Assembly (NCBI RefSeq): GCF_004745805.1
Contig: NZ_SRLQ01000018.1
Span: 186,001 to 250,000, forward strand
Direction of reading: 5' to 3'
Source of the DNA: Mycolicibacterium sp. CH28
GTDB lineage: Bacteria > Actinomycetota > Actinomycetes > Mycobacteriales > Mycobacteriaceae
DNA length: 64,000 nt
Under the pieces are notes generated by a model. The model worked only from the letters and a program-made list of their open reading frames with translations, was not told where the DNA came from and ran no database searches. Positions within the stretch are counted from its first letter, which is position 1; each line of letters starts with the position of its first letter. Shown piece by piece: positions 17,143-26,056 of this stretch. Made by a program: the position numbers and the translations under genes.

Positions 17143-18114
17143 TCAGCCCGCCGGCCGGTCCATCATGTCCACAATCCGCTGCAGATCGTCGACCGAGCCG
17201 AACTCGACGACGATCTTGCCTTTGCGCTTGCCGAGGCTCACCGTCACCCGCGTATCGAAGGTGCCCGAGAGCCGTTCGGCGACATCCTGCAGCCCCGGCA
17301 TCTGGATCGGCTTGCGCCGCGGCTGGTTGGGGGTCTTGGGGTCGGCTCGATTGGCCAGCGTCACCGCCTCCTCGGTCGCCCGGACCGACAGACCCTCGGC
17401 AATGATGCGCGCCGCCAGTTCCTCCTGAGCCTCCGGGCCCGCCTCCAAAGCCAGCAACGCGCGAGCATGCCCGGCCGACAGGACCCCGGCGGCGACCCGC
17501 CGCTGGACCGCGATCGGCAACCGGAGCAGCCGGATCATGTTGGTGATCACCGGACGGGACCGCCCGATCCGCGCGGCCAGTTCATCGTGGGTGACCTCGA
17601 ACTCCTCCAGCAGTTGCTGGTAGGCCGCCGCCTCTTCGAGGGGATTCAGCTGAACGCGGTGGATGTTCTCCAGTAGCGCATCGCGCAACAGGTTGTCTTC
17701 GGCGGTCTCCCGCACGATCGCCGGGATGGTCGCCAGGCCGGCTTCTTGGGCAGCGCGCCAACGCCGCTCCCCCATCACCAGCTGATAGCGGATCGGTGCG
17801 CCACGTTCGGCATCCGGAACCGCCCGCACCACGATCGGCTGCATCAATCCGAACTCGCGGATCGAGTGCACCAGCTCGGCGAGTGCCTCCTCGTCGAACA
17901 CCTGGCGCGGCTGGCGCGGGTTGGGCTCGATGATCGACGGGTCGATCTCGCGGTACACCGCCCCGACGGCGTCGGCGTCGATCCGCGTTCCACCGATCAC
18001 CACGTCCGCCGCTGCCTCGCCCATCCGCGGACCGCCATCGGCCGGGCCAGTCGGGATCAGCGATGCCAGACCACGGCCGAGGCCGCCCTTGCCGCGACGC
18101 GATGCCTGTGTCAT
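17143..18114 (-). CDS. parB: Chromosome-partitioning protein ParB
   Basis: 323 residues. The basic N-terminus KGGLGRGLASLIP recruits ParA. The CTP-binding/clamp domain has NPRQPRQVFD and GERRWRAA (115-122). ENIHR (149-153) and a helix-turn-helix (TNMIRLLRLP region) mediate parS recognition. The C-terminal dimerisation domain ends at VDDLQRIVDMMD. ParB loads on the two parS sites at 19008 and 19773 and organises the origin region. It overlaps parA by 4 bp (18111-18114), and both are minus-strand. Confidence 0.96.
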   Translation of the reverse strand: MTQASRRGKGGLGRGLASLIPTGPADGGPRMGEAAADVVIGGTRIDADAVGAVYREIDPSIIEPNPRQPRQVFDEEALAELVHSIREFGLMQPIVVRAVPDAERGAPIRYQLVMGERRWRAAQEAGLATIPAIVRETAEDNLLRDALLENIHRVQLNPLEEAAAYQQLLEEFEVTHDELAARIGRSRPVITNMIRLLRLPIAVQRRVAAGVLSAGHARALLALEAGPEAQEELAARIIAEGLSVRATEEAVTLANRADPKTPNQPRRKPIQMPGLQDVAERLSGTFDTRVTVSLGKRKGKIVVEFGSVDDLQRIVDMMDRPAG

Positions 18115-19088
18115 GACTGTGCCTCCACTGATGACTGGGTGGCCCGTTGTGCGAGTTCCCGGCTGGCGTCGAGATAGCTCAGGGCCCCGCGTGAGCCGGG
18201 GTCGTAATCGATGATCGTCATGCTGTATCCGGGTGCCTCGGACACCTTGACGCTACGCGGAATGACGGTGCGCAAAACCTTGTCGCCGAAAAATCGCCGC
18301 ACCTCGGTCGAGACCTGATCGGCCAGTTTCGTCCGACCGTCATACATCGTGAGGATGACGGTGGACACCGTCAGCCGGGGATTCAGATGTGCCCGAACCA
18401 TCTCGATATTGTTCATCAGCTGCGAGACACCCTCCAGGGCGTAGTACTCGCATTGAATCGGGATCAGCACCTCGGGCGCGGCCACCAGAGCGTTGATCGT
18501 CAATAGGCCCAGTGACGGCGGGCAGTCGATGAAGACATAGTCGAAGTCGGAGTCATCGAGTGACGCCAATGCCGTACGCAGCCGGTTCTCACGAGCCACC
18601 ATGCTGACGAGTTCGATCTCGGCGCCGGCAAGGTCGATCGTCGCGGGCACACAGAACAACCGGTCGCTATGCGGGCTTTGACGGATCGCGGCCTGCAGTG
18701 GGATCTCGCCGAGCAGGACCTCATAGGACGACGGCGTGCCGGAGTGCCGGTCGGCGATCCCTAGCGCGGTGCTCGCGTTGCCCTGCGGATCGAGGTCGAT
18801 CACGAGGGTCTTCAAACCTTGGACGGCAAGCGCGGCCGCGAGGTTGACCGCCGTGGTGGTCTTGCCGACGCCACCCTTCTGGTTCGCGACAGTGAAGACC
18901 CGGCGATGAGGCGGTCGCGGAAGCTGTCCGGCCACCGTATGGAGCACCTGCATCGCGCGCTTAGCGGCCGCCCCTATCGGGGTGTCGAATTCATCGGGTG
19001 TCTTCCATGTTTCACGTGAAACATCGGCACCACCCGCGGCTTGTCCTGTGCGTGCCCCCGCGGGATCCGAACTGGGTGGGACGGTCAT
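18111..19088 (-). CDS. parA: Chromosome-partitioning ATPase ParA
   Basis: 325 residues from ATG 19088. A deviant Walker A KGGVGKTT (71-78) follows FTVANQ, Walker A' is DLDPQGNASTALG, and Walker B is DYVFIDCPPSLGLLT. The first 60 residues are a low-complexity tail. The start is chosen because ATG 19088 overlaps the rsmG stop (ATGA, 19085-19088); the frame is open upstream only as an antisense shadow of rsmG. A perfect parS site (19008-19023) lies inside the coding sequence, where it encodes DVSRETW. Confidence 0.95.
   Translation of the reverse strand: MTVPPSSDPAGARTGQAAGGADVSRETWKTPDEFDTPIGAAAKRAMQVLHTVAGQLPRPPHRRVFTVANQKGGVGKTTTAVNLAAALAVQGLKTLVIDLDPQGNASTALGIADRHSGTPSSYEVLLGEIPLQAAIRQSPHSDRLFCVPATIDLAGAEIELVSMVARENRLRTALASLDDSDFDYVFIDCPPSLGLLTINALVAAPEVLIPIQCEYYALEGVSQLMNNIEMVRAHLNPRLTVSTVILTMYDGRTKLADQVSTEVRRFFGDKVLRTVIPRSVKVSEAPGYSMTIIDYDPGSRGALSYLDASRELAQRATQSSVEAQS
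19008..19023. promoter_or_regulatory. parS site 1 (ParB-binding, inside parA)
   Basis: TGTTTCACGTGAAACA is a perfect 16-bp palindrome and an exact match to the bacterial parS consensus. It is located within the 5' part of parA. Confidence 0.95.
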
Positions 19089-19789
19089 AGTCCTCTTCTC
19101 TCCGACGTTCGCATGGGGCGTTTCCGGTTCGGGGCCCGCTCGCCCCGAACCGCGATCACCACGGTGACGGGCGGACTGGAATAGCTCACGCCACATCTCA
19201 CCACCGTCACATCCGTTGCGCCTAACGACGCCATCCCGCGCCGCCCCTCGGCGACCTCTTCCTCGGCCCGTTCGCCCTTCATCGCCACCATGCGACCCCC
19301 GGGACGCAACAGCGGGAGACTCCACCGGGACAGCTTGTCCAGGGAAGCGACCGCGCGGGAGACCACGACATCCGCGTTGCCGGCACGCTCGCGAACCGCG
19401 GCCTCCTCGGCCCTACCGCGCAGCACCTCGATCGGGATCCCGAGTTCAGCAACGACCTCGGTGAGAAATTCTGTCCGTCGCAGCATCGGTTCTACCAACA
19501 CCACCCGAACGTCGGGTCGGGCGATCGCGATGGGTACGCCCGGCAGCCCGGCGCCACTACCGATATCTACGACCCGCGCGTCAGCCTCGATCACTTCTGC
19601 GACCGCCACACTGTTGAGAATGTGGCGGTCCCACAGACGGTCCACCTCACGCGGGCCAATCAGCCCACGCTCGACACCCGGGCCGGCCAAGAAATCCGCG
19701 TACCGACGTGCGACTTCCAACCGTTCGCCGAAGACTGCCTCGGCGGCCGGCGGAGGCGGCGGTGCCGCGCCATGTTTCACGTGAAACAT
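19085..19789 (-). CDS. rsmG: 16S rRNA (guanine527-N7)-methyltransferase RsmG/GidB
   Basis: 234 residues. The SAM-binding fold has VVDIGSGAGLPGVPIAI near residue 90 and VVLVEPMLRRTEFL. DVVVSRAVASLDKLS and the downstream GGRMVAMKGE are the family motifs. It methylates N7 of G527 in 16S rRNA; loss confers low-level streptomycin resistance in mycobacteria. The N-terminus MFHVKH is dictated by the parS site that overlaps the start codon region. It overlaps parA by 4 bp. Confidence 0.95.
   Translation of the reverse strand: MFHVKHGAAPPPPPAAEAVFGERLEVARRYADFLAGPGVERGLIGPREVDRLWDRHILNSVAVAEVIEADARVVDIGSGAGLPGVPIAIARPDVRVVLVEPMLRRTEFLTEVVAELGIPIEVLRGRAEEAAVRERAGNADVVVSRAVASLDKLSRWSLPLLRPGGRMVAMKGERAEEEVAEGRRGMASLGATDVTVVRCGVSYSSPPVTVVIAVRGERAPNRKRPMRTSERRGL
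19773..19788. promoter_or_regulatory. parS site 2 (ParB-binding, at the rsmG start)
   Basis: A second exact TGTTTCACGTGAAACA, 765 bp from the first. It occupies the first codons of rsmG and fixes its MFHVKH N-terminus. Confidence 0.95.
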
Positions 19790-19835
19790 CCTCCGGTCAT
19801 CTCCGAGCCGGACACCGAACTACATCGATGTAACT

Positions 19836-20363
19836 TCAGTCTTTCAACACCACAACACGACGCGAAGGCTCAACGCCCTCGCTCTCGCTGTGGACACCGT
19901 CGACCGCGGCAACGGCGTCATGCACAATCTTGCGCTCGAACGGAGTCATCGGCGCCAGCTCTTCACGACCGCCACTCTCCAGCACCCGCCGAGCCACTTT
20001 GTCACCCAAAGCGCTCAGCTCTTCACGACGCCCACGACGCCAGTTCGCCACGTCCAGCATCAGTCGGCTGCGCTCGCCGGTCTTCTGATGAACGGCCAAG
20101 CGGGTCAGCTCCTGCAGTGCGTCGAGCACCTCACCCTTGCGGCCGACCAGCTTCGCCAGATCGTCTCCGCCGTCGATGCTGACAATGGCACGGTTGCCCT
20201 CGACGTCGAGATCGATGTCGCCATCGAAATCGAGCAAGTCGAGCAGCTCCTCCAGGTAGTCGCCCGCGATCTCGCCCTCGGCAACCAGGCGGTCCTCCAA
20301 GTCGTCAGCCTTGCCAGCCGGGACGTCGGAGTCGGTCAGGTCCGCGGTGTCGGTATCAGCCAT
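19836..20363 (-). CDS. Jag/KhpB family RNA-binding protein (KH + R3H)
   Basis: 175 residues from ATG 20363. After an acidic N-terminal tail, the KH domain has DDLAKLVGRKGEVLDALQEL (the GxxG-type loop is LVGRKG) near residue 75. The R3H domain at the C-terminus has PMTPFERKIVHDAV with the R-x3-H pattern. Jag/KhpB proteins bind RNA and influence cell division and growth. It sits between yidC and rsmG, the conserved order. Confidence 0.9.
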   Translation of the reverse strand: MADTDTADLTDSDVPAGKADDLEDRLVAEGEIAGDYLEELLDLLDFDGDIDLDVEGNRAIVSIDGGDDLAKLVGRKGEVLDALQELTRLAVHQKTGERSRLMLDVANWRRGRREELSALGDKVARRVLESGGREELAPMTPFERKIVHDAVAAVDGVHSESEGVEPSRRVVVLKD

Positions 20364-20397
20364 GTGTCTCTCCCTCTTCCACCGGAGCGTTCTCCGG

Positions 20398-21468
20398 TCA
20401 ACGCTTACGTCTCTTGGGCCGGACTCCCGGCCGTGGCGCCTGGGTGGGCGCACTACCGTCAGCTGGTTTGGCCGCGGCGTCGTCCGTCTCGGTGGTGGGT
20501 GCGTCGGCCTCGTCGTCATCAGCCGTCACGCCGTTCGTCACCGCAGGCGTGCTCTTCTTCGGCTTCGTCGGCTTCACACCCGGCGCCGGAGCGTTCGCGG
20601 CCCGGCGGGCCACCGCCTCTTCCTTCTTGGCTTCTTCTTCCTTCTCGATCCTGCCGAACACGTAGTGCTGCTGACCGAAGGTCCAGATGTTGTTCGACAC
20701 CCAGTAGATGATGATGGCGATCGGCAGGAACGGTCCGCCCACGACGACACCCAGTGGGAAGACGTAGAGCGCCAGCTTGTTCATCATCGCGGTCTGGGGG
20801 TTGGCCGCCGCTTCCGGACTCTGGCGCGCTACCGAGGCCCGGCTGTTGAAGTAAGTGGCCACACCGGCCAGCACCATCAGTGGCAGCGACACCGCGATCA
20901 CGGCCGGCCGGCTGAATTCGGTGAAGGCGTCCAGACCCTTGGACTGAGTCATGAACGCACCGATCGGCGCCCCGAACAGATTTGCGTCCAGGAAATGCCC
21001 GACGTCGGTCGCGCTGAAGACGTAGTTACCCAGCGATCGGTTCAACTCCGGCGACAGGTGGGGCTGGCCGAAGCCGCCTTGAGTCCGGTTGAAGGACCGC
21101 AGCACGTGATAGAGACCGAGGAACACCGGAATCTGGGCAAGCATCGGAAGACACCCGAGAATCGGATTGAACCCGTGCTCGCGCTGCAGCTTCTGCATCT
21201 CCAGCGCCATCCGCTGGCGGTCCTTACCGTACTTCTTCTGCAGCGCCTTGATTTGAGGCTGAAGCTCCTGCATCTGGCGCGTGGTTCGGATCTGCCGAAC
21301 GAACGGCTTGTATAGCAGCGCACGCAGGCTGAAGACCAGGAACATCACCGACAGCGCCCAGGCGAAGAAGTTCGACGGCCCCAGGATGGCGGCGAAGAGC
21401 TTGTACCAAACCCACATGATCGCCGACACCGGGTAATAGATGATGTCGAGGCTGAACCAATTAAACAC
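20398..21468 (-). CDS. yidC: Membrane protein insertase YidC
   Basis: 356 residues from GTG 21468. The five-TM YidC/Oxa1 core includes IYYPVSAIMWVWYKLF, RALLYKPFVRQIRTT, the coiled cytoplasmic loop LQPQIKALQKKYGKDRQRM, and the last helices PFLPIAIIIYWVSNN. The C-terminal tail is long, basic and acidic (KRRKR end), as in other mycobacterial YidC. GTG 21468 is picked because AGGAG (21478-21474 on the minus strand) lies 5 nt before it. The upstream ATG at 21495 has no such site. It overlaps yidD by 8 bp. Confidence 0.93.
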   Translation of the reverse strand: MFNWFSLDIIYYPVSAIMWVWYKLFAAILGPSNFFAWALSVMFLVFSLRALLYKPFVRQIRTTRQMQELQPQIKALQKKYGKDRQRMALEMQKLQREHGFNPILGCLPMLAQIPVFLGLYHVLRSFNRTQGGFGQPHLSPELNRSLGNYVFSATDVGHFLDANLFGAPIGAFMTQSKGLDAFTEFSRPAVIAVSLPLMVLAGVATYFNSRASVARQSPEAAANPQTAMMNKLALYVFPLGVVVGGPFLPIAIIIYWVSNNIWTFGQQHYVFGRIEKEEEAKKEEAVARRAANAPAPGVKPTKPKKSTPAVTNGVTADDDEADAPTTETDDAAAKPADGSAPTQAPRPGVRPKRRKR

Positions 21469-21757
21469 GCGTGCTCCTGCCGTCGTATTCGACACTGGCC
21501 CCGGGCGCCTGCGGGCACCGCTCGGGTATCGGGTCCCATCCTCCCCGATGCCATGGTCCGCATTTCCCGAGTCGAATCAGGGTGAGCCAGCTCCCCCGGA
21601 TCAGGCCGTACTCGGTGAGCGCGTCCACGGCGTACTGACTGCACGTGGGGGTGAATCGACAAGTCGGTAACCGCAGCGGCGACACGGTGTGCCGGTACAG
21701 CTCGATGAGGAAGATCAACCCACGAGCGGGAATCGACCGGCGGCTGTGTCCACTCAC
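21461..21757 (-). CDS. yidD: Membrane protein insertion efficiency factor YidD
   Basis: 98 residues. It has an amphipathic N-terminal helix (RGLIFLIELYRHTVSP) and the family signature CRFTPTCSQYAVDAL followed by LGKCGPWHRGGWDPIP. This small membrane-associated protein assists YidC. It overlaps rnpA (ATGA, 21754-21757) and yidC, so the rpmH-rnpA-yidD-yidC block is one translationally coupled operon. Confidence 0.93.
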   Translation of the reverse strand: MSGHSRRSIPARGLIFLIELYRHTVSPLRLPTCRFTPTCSQYAVDALTEYGLIRGSWLTLIRLGKCGPWHRGGWDPIPERCPQAPGASVEYDGRSTRV

Positions 21758-22104
21758 CGGCTCTTCTCCATCAACTCATGGGTACGCCGTAGACCCGTGC
21801 GCAACTGCTGCTCCAATCGCGCCGAGATCGCATGGCGGCTGCTCGGCAACGCGCGAATGACGATCCGTTCGTGCGGGTCCAGGTCCGGCAGGACGGTACG
21901 GGCGACGTGACGCAACCGCCGGGCTACTCGATGCCGTTGCACCGCGGTGCCAACAGACTTAGCGACAACCAGACCGATCCGTGGTCCGCCGTCCACATCA
22001 CGACGTGCGTGCACGACGATGTCCGGCTGCGCCGCTCGTACCCCGTGCTTGACCGTGGCGCCGAACTCCGCAGACCGCGTCATCCGGTACTGGGCCGGCA
22101 GCAC
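21754..22104 (-). CDS. rnpA: Ribonuclease P protein component
   Basis: 116 residues. The N-terminal MLPAQYRMTRSAEFGATV and the RNR-like segment TAVQRHRVARRLRHVAR identify the RNase P protein subunit, which helps the RNA subunit remove tRNA 5' leaders. It lies 18 bp downstream of rpmH and overlaps yidD by 4 bp. Confidence 0.95.
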   Translation of the reverse strand: MLPAQYRMTRSAEFGATVKHGVRAAQPDIVVHARRDVDGGPRIGLVVAKSVGTAVQRHRVARRLRHVARTVLPDLDPHERIVIRALPSSRHAISARLEQQLRTGLRRTHELMEKSR

Positions 22105-22122
22105 GCTGCGTGATCCTGTGGA

Positions 22123-22266
22123 TCAGGCAGTCAGTGAACGACGACCCTTGCGGCGCCGGCCGGTCACGATCGCGCGCCCCGCACGCGTGCGCATGCGCAG
22201 CCGGAAACCATGAACCCGCGCCCGGCGCCGGTTGTTCGGCTGGAAGGTCCGCTTGCCCTTGGCCAC
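22123..22266 (-). CDS. rpmH: 50S ribosomal protein L34
   Basis: 47 residues, starting from GTG 22266: [19 protein letters not shown] is the L34 signature, ending [18 protein letters not shown] lies 9 nt before the start. The frame is open to 22410, but the upstream part bears no resemblance to L34. First gene of the minus-strand rpmH-rnpA-yidD-yidC operon, divergent from dnaA. Confidence 0.96.
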
Positions 22267-22564
22267 GGCTGTCTCTCCTTGTTCCGTTTGGCAGTCCCGA
22301 TCCGGTGACACGCGTGGTGTACCCGGACGAACGCAACTGCCGTTGGTAAGCTCTGGTCTCGCTCGAAACCGGCGCTGGCCCGGAAATCCCGGTCGCAGCC
22401 GTGCCGCCAACGTTCGGGCGACTGTTCGAGGGTACTGACGTCACTTCGCCTGGTCAAACCGCCTTGTATTGAGCGCCGATCTGCGAACCAATTTACTGGT
22501 GTCACAACTGTCACTCGGTGCAGGACAGAGCCGAAATCGTCGTGATCAGAATGTTGCAGAACGG

Positions 22565-22593
22565 TTGGCACTAGCCGGGAAAACTGTTAGCTT
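22565..22593 (+). promoter_or_regulatory. Candidate SigA-type promoter for dnaA
   Basis: TTGGCA and TAGCTT with a 17-bp spacer fit the -35/-10 pattern; the predicted start lies near 22600, about 225 nt before the dnaA TTG. Based on consensus only. Confidence 0.4.
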
Positions 22594-22738
22594 CTGCCAA
22601 AGCCGCTTCAGCCCGAAGCGGTACGCGATCAGAAGCGGGGGCACCGGCCGGCGGGACGATCCAGACAACATCGATTGACCGGATTACGTGCCAGCCCGAC
22701 ACCCAGCGCCGATATGCTGCGAGGCGAGGACAACAGTC

Positions 22739-22770
22739 CTGTCCACACCTGTGGATAACTATGTGGACAG
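22739..22770. promoter_or_regulatory. Cluster of three DnaA boxes upstream of dnaA
   Basis: CTGTCCACA at 22739-22747 (plus) is one mismatch from TTGTCCACA. TGTGGATAA at 22750-22758 is the reverse complement of TTATCCACA, the perfect canonical box. TGTGGACAG at 22762-22770 is the reverse of CTGTCCACA. Spaced 2-3 bp apart, they suggest autoregulation of dnaA and a contribution to origin function. Confidence 0.8.
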
Positions 22771-22824
22771 ATTTGTCGTCGTCTCTCTATTTGTTGCCGA
22801 CCTGCGGACCAGGGGGATCTGTCG

Positions 22825-24327
22825 TTGACCGATGATCCCGGTTCAGCATTCGCCTCCGTATGGAGTTCCGTTGTCGCCGAGCTGAACGGAGACGGCGATC
22901 AGCAGTCCCGTCCCGGCAACGGGTCCGGCGCCGAATCGCCCCTGACACCGCAGCAAAGAGCCTGGTTAAAGCTGGTGCAGCCGCTCACAATCGCCGAAGG
23001 TTTCGCCCTTCTGTCGGTGCCGAGCAGCTTCGTCCAGAACGAGATCGAGCGTCATCTGCGCACCCAGATCGTCGATGCGCTGAGCCGTCGGCTCGGGCAG
23101 CGGGTGGAGCTCGGCGTGCGGATTGCCCCGCCGACCGTCGACGAGGACACCGACCCAGTGCCCCCCGATCCGAGCTCCCCGGACCACGATCTGGACGAAG
23201 TCGACGAGGACCGTGAGGCGCTCGCCAGTGCCCACGAGACTTGGCCGAGCTACTTCATCGAGCGACCGCGCAGCAGCACCTCTGCCGAAGCGCCTGGTAC
23301 CAGCCTCAACCGCCGGTACACCTTCGACACGTTCGTTATCGGCGCCTCCAACCGGTTCGCCCACGCGGCCGCCCTGGCGATCGCCGAAGCACCCGCTCGG
23401 GCCTACAACCCCCTCTTCATCTGGGGTGAGTCCGGCCTGGGCAAGACCCACCTGCTGCACGCCGCCGGCAACTACGCCCAGCGTCTCTTTCCCGGCATGC
23501 GGGTGAAATACGTCTCCACCGAAGAGTTCACCAACGACTTCATCAACTCCCTTCGCGACGACCGCAAGGTCGCCTTCAAGCGCAGCTACCGCGAAATCGA
23601 CGTGCTGCTCGTCGACGACATCCAGTTCATCGAGGGCAAGGAAGGCATTCAGGAAGAGTTCTTCCACACCTTCAACACCCTGCACAACGCCAACAAGCAG
23701 ATCGTCATCTCCTCCGACCGGCCGCCCAAGCAGCTGGCCACCCTGGAGGACCGGCTGCGGACCCGCTTCGAGTGGGGGCTGATCACCGACGTTCAGCCTC
23801 CCGAACTGGAAACCCGCATCGCGATCCTGCGCAAAAAGGCACAGATGGATCGTCTCGACGTCCCCGACGACGTCCTGGAGCTCATCGCCAGCAGCATCGA
23901 GCGCAACATCCGCGAACTCGAGGGTGCGCTCATCCGGGTCACCGCTTTCGCCTCGTTGAACAAGACCCCCATCAACAAGGCACTTGCCGAGATCGTGCTG
24001 CGCGACCTCATCTCCGATGCCAGCACCATGCAGATCAGCACCGCGGCGATCATGGCCGCCACGGCCGAGTACTTCGACATCGGCGTGGAAGAGTTGCGCG
24101 GCCCCGGTAAGACCCGCGCCCTGGCCCAGTCCCGCCAGATCGCGATGTACCTGTGCCGCGAGCTCACCGACTTGTCGCTGCCCAAGATCGGTCAGGCATT
24201 CGGCCGAGATCACACGACAGTCATGTATGCCGAAAAGAAGATCCGGGGTGAAATGGCCCACCGGCGTGAGGTGTTCGATCACGTCAAGGAGCTCACCACC
24301 CGGATCCGCCAGCGTTCCAAGCGCTGA
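22825..24327 (+). CDS. dnaA: Chromosomal replication initiator DnaA
   Basis: 500 residues. Domain I (about 1-90) includes PLTPQQRAWLKLVQPLTI. Variable acidic domain II (about 100-160) is Asp/Pro-rich. Domain III is the AAA+ ATPase with NPLFIWGESGLGKTHLLH (Walker A, about 195-212) and LLVDDIQFIEGKEG (Walker B). Domain IV has the DnaA-box-binding helix-turn-helix LPKIGQAFGRDHTTVMYAEK. The start is TTG 22825, preceded by AGGGGGA; this matches the conserved MTDDPG N-terminus of mycobacterial DnaA. Confidence 0.97.
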   Translation: MTDDPGSAFASVWSSVVAELNGDGDQQSRPGNGSGAESPLTPQQRAWLKLVQPLTIAEGFALLSVPSSFVQNEIERHLRTQIVDALSRRLGQRVELGVRIAPPTVDEDTDPVPPDPSSPDHDLDEVDEDREALASAHETWPSYFIERPRSSTSAEAPGTSLNRRYTFDTFVIGASNRFAHAAALAIAEAPARAYNPLFIWGESGLGKTHLLHAAGNYAQRLFPGMRVKYVSTEEFTNDFINSLRDDRKVAFKRSYREIDVLLVDDIQFIEGKEGIQEEFFHTFNTLHNANKQIVISSDRPPKQLATLEDRLRTRFEWGLITDVQPPELETRIAILRKKAQMDRLDVPDDVLELIASSIERNIRELEGALIRVTAFASLNKTPINKALAEIVLRDLISDASTMQISTAAIMAATAEYFDIGVEELRGPGKTRALAQSRQIAMYLCRELTDLSLPKIGQAFGRDHTTVMYAEKKIRGEMAHRREVFDHVKELTTRIRQRSKR

Positions 24328-24835
24328 GATTCGCCCTTCTTTGGGCACGCGGCGAAAAAACTTTAGTAACACTCGTACCAGTGGCAACACTAAATCCCTG
24401 TGCACATCGCTGTGGACAACAGCCGTCAAACCGTCGCACCGACGGGGATGACAAACAACAACCTTCGGCTGTGCACACCGTCGCCGATGTTGGCATTCAC
24501 CGATACACAGCCCATACACATCGGCTCACCACCTCCGAGCAGGCCGTCGGTGGAGTGCTCCACAGGTTGCACAGGCCCTATTACTATTGCGGTTATCTAC
24601 CCTTAGATTTCATTTTTGAAGACAGGGTTGGGGACCAGCTCCTGCACAGGCGCCTTCGCCGCAGCTTGGCCGCGCCCTTGTCACCGCGATCGATTAGCTT
24701 TCAAGTTGGCGTCCGACGCTCTACGGTTGTTCTTCTGACTGCCGTTCTGCGGCTGTCGCTCACAGATCACGCTCGCCAGTGCCGCGGCACTGGACTGGAC
24801 GCTGGTCGGAGTTGGTGCAGTGACGAAGGGACACT
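24328..24835. other. oriC: dnaA-dnaN intergenic region
   Basis: 508 bp without a gene. In mycobacteria the minimal origin lies between dnaA and dnaN. DnaA-box-like sites here include TGTGGACAA at 24411-24419 (perfect TTGTCCACA on the minus strand), CTGTGCACA at 24398-24406 and 24469-24477 (one mismatch from TTGTGCACA), and weaker TGCTCCACA at 24556 and TTATCTACC at 24593. A short AT-rich block (24577-24622) with TTACTATTG and GATTTCATTTTTGAA is the likely unwinding element. Confidence 0.88.
24411..24419 (-). promoter_or_regulatory. DnaA box in oriC (perfect)
   Basis: TGTGGACAA, the reverse complement of TTGTCCACA, the mycobacterial strong box. It lies 4 bp from a near-box CTGTGCACA (24398-24406) in the opposite orientation. 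Confidence 0.8.
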
Positions 24836-26029
24836 ATGGACGTGGCGACAACGACGGTTGGCTCCGACTTGAAGTTCCGCCTGGTGCGGGAGGACTTCGC
24901 CGATGCGGTGGCCTGGGTTGCCCGTAATCTGCCGTCGAGGCCGACGGTGCCTGTCCTGGCGGGGGTGTTGCTCACCGGCACCGAGGACGGTCTGACGATT
25001 TCCGGTTTCGACTACGAAGTCTCGACCGAGGTTCAGGTTCCAGCCGAAATCGCTTCTCCGGGAAGTGTTTTGGTGTCGGGTCGGCTGCTTTCCGACATCA
25101 CCAAGGCACTGCCGGCCAAGCCGGTTGACGTCACGGTGGAAGGGACCCGCGTCTCACTGACCTGCGGTAGTGCCCGGTTCTCCCTGCCCACCATGGCGGT
25201 GGAGGACTATCCCGCGCTGCCGGCATTGCCCGATGAGACCGGTGTGGTTTCCGCTGACCTGTTCGCCGAGGCAATCGGTCAGGTCGCAGTGGCCGCCGGT
25301 CGCGACGACACGCTGCCCATGCTGACCGGCATCCGGGTGGAGATCTCTGGCGAGGCAGTTGTTTTGGCAGCCACTGATCGGTTCCGCCTGGCGGTTCGGG
25401 AACTGACGTGGTCGACCGCCTCCCCCGACCTCGAGGCTGCGGTCCTGGTACCGGCCAAGACCTTGGCCGAGGCGGCCAAGGCCGGAACCTCCGGTGCCGA
25501 GGTGCACCTGGCATTGGGTGCCGGGACCTCGGTCGGCAAGGAGGGGCTGCTCGGAATTCGCAGCGGCGGGAAGCGCAGCACCACCCGTCTGCTCGACGCC
25601 GAGTTCCCGAAGTTCCGTCAGCTGCTGCCCAGCGAGCACACCGCGGTCGCGACGATCAGCGTGGCCGAGCTCACCGAAGCGATCAAACGTGTCGCCCTGG
25701 TCGCCGATCGCGGTGCCCAGGTCCGAATGGAGTTCAGCGACGGCGTGCTGAGGCTGTCGGCCGGGGCCGACGATGTGGGTCGAGCCGAGGAAGATCTACC
25801 GGTCGACTTCGCAGGCGAGCCGCTGACGATCGCGTTCAACCCGACCTACCTCACCGATGGACTGGGTTCGCTCCATTCGGACCGGGTGATGTTTGGCTTC
25901 ACCACGCGGAGTCGGCCCGCGGTGCTTCGCCCGGCCAATACCGATGACCAGGTAGATGGCATCGGCCCGTTCCCGGCTGTTCAGACGGACTACGTATACC
26001 TGTTGATGCCGGTCCGGCTCCCAGGCTGA
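24836..26029 (+). CDS. dnaN: DNA polymerase III beta subunit (sliding clamp)
   Basis: 397 residues with the three repeated clamp domains. Markers are NLPSRPTVPVLAGVLL near residue 31, FSLPTMAVEDYPALP near 115, DTLPMLTGI, AATDRFRLAVREL (about 180) and the C-terminal VYLLMPVRLPG. The ring tethers the replicative polymerase to DNA. ATG 24836 follows GAAGGGA at a good distance. First gene right of oriC, transcribed away from it. Confidence 0.97.
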   Translation: MDVATTTVGSDLKFRLVREDFADAVAWVARNLPSRPTVPVLAGVLLTGTEDGLTISGFDYEVSTEVQVPAEIASPGSVLVSGRLLSDITKALPAKPVDVTVEGTRVSLTCGSARFSLPTMAVEDYPALPALPDETGVVSADLFAEAIGQVAVAAGRDDTLPMLTGIRVEISGEAVVLAATDRFRLAVRELTWSTASPDLEAAVLVPAKTLAEAAKAGTSGAEVHLALGAGTSVGKEGLLGIRSGGKRSTTRLLDAEFPKFRQLLPSEHTAVATISVAELTEAIKRVALVADRGAQVRMEFSDGVLRLSAGADDVGRAEEDLPVDFAGEPLTIAFNPTYLTDGLGSLHSDRVMFGFTTRSRPAVLRPANTDDQVDGIGPFPAVQTDYVYLLMPVRLPG

Positions 26030-26056
26030 CCGGGACAATCAACGAGAGGGGCACAC

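Larger units (their letters stand above)
22267..22824. other. rpmH-dnaA intergenic region (divergent promoters, DnaA boxes)
   Basis: 558 bp with no convincing gene. It separates the divergent rpmH and dnaA genes and so holds promoters for both. A SigA-like candidate for dnaA is TTGGCA (22565-22570), a 17-bp spacer and TAGCTT (22588-22593). Three DnaA boxes crowd 22739-22770, just before the dnaA start. Confidence 0.7.

Noticed and set aside
22966..24519. 517-codon minus-strand frame opposite dnaA
   Set aside because: A typical high-GC shadow of dnaA with no recognisable domain and no promoter or ribosome-binding site.
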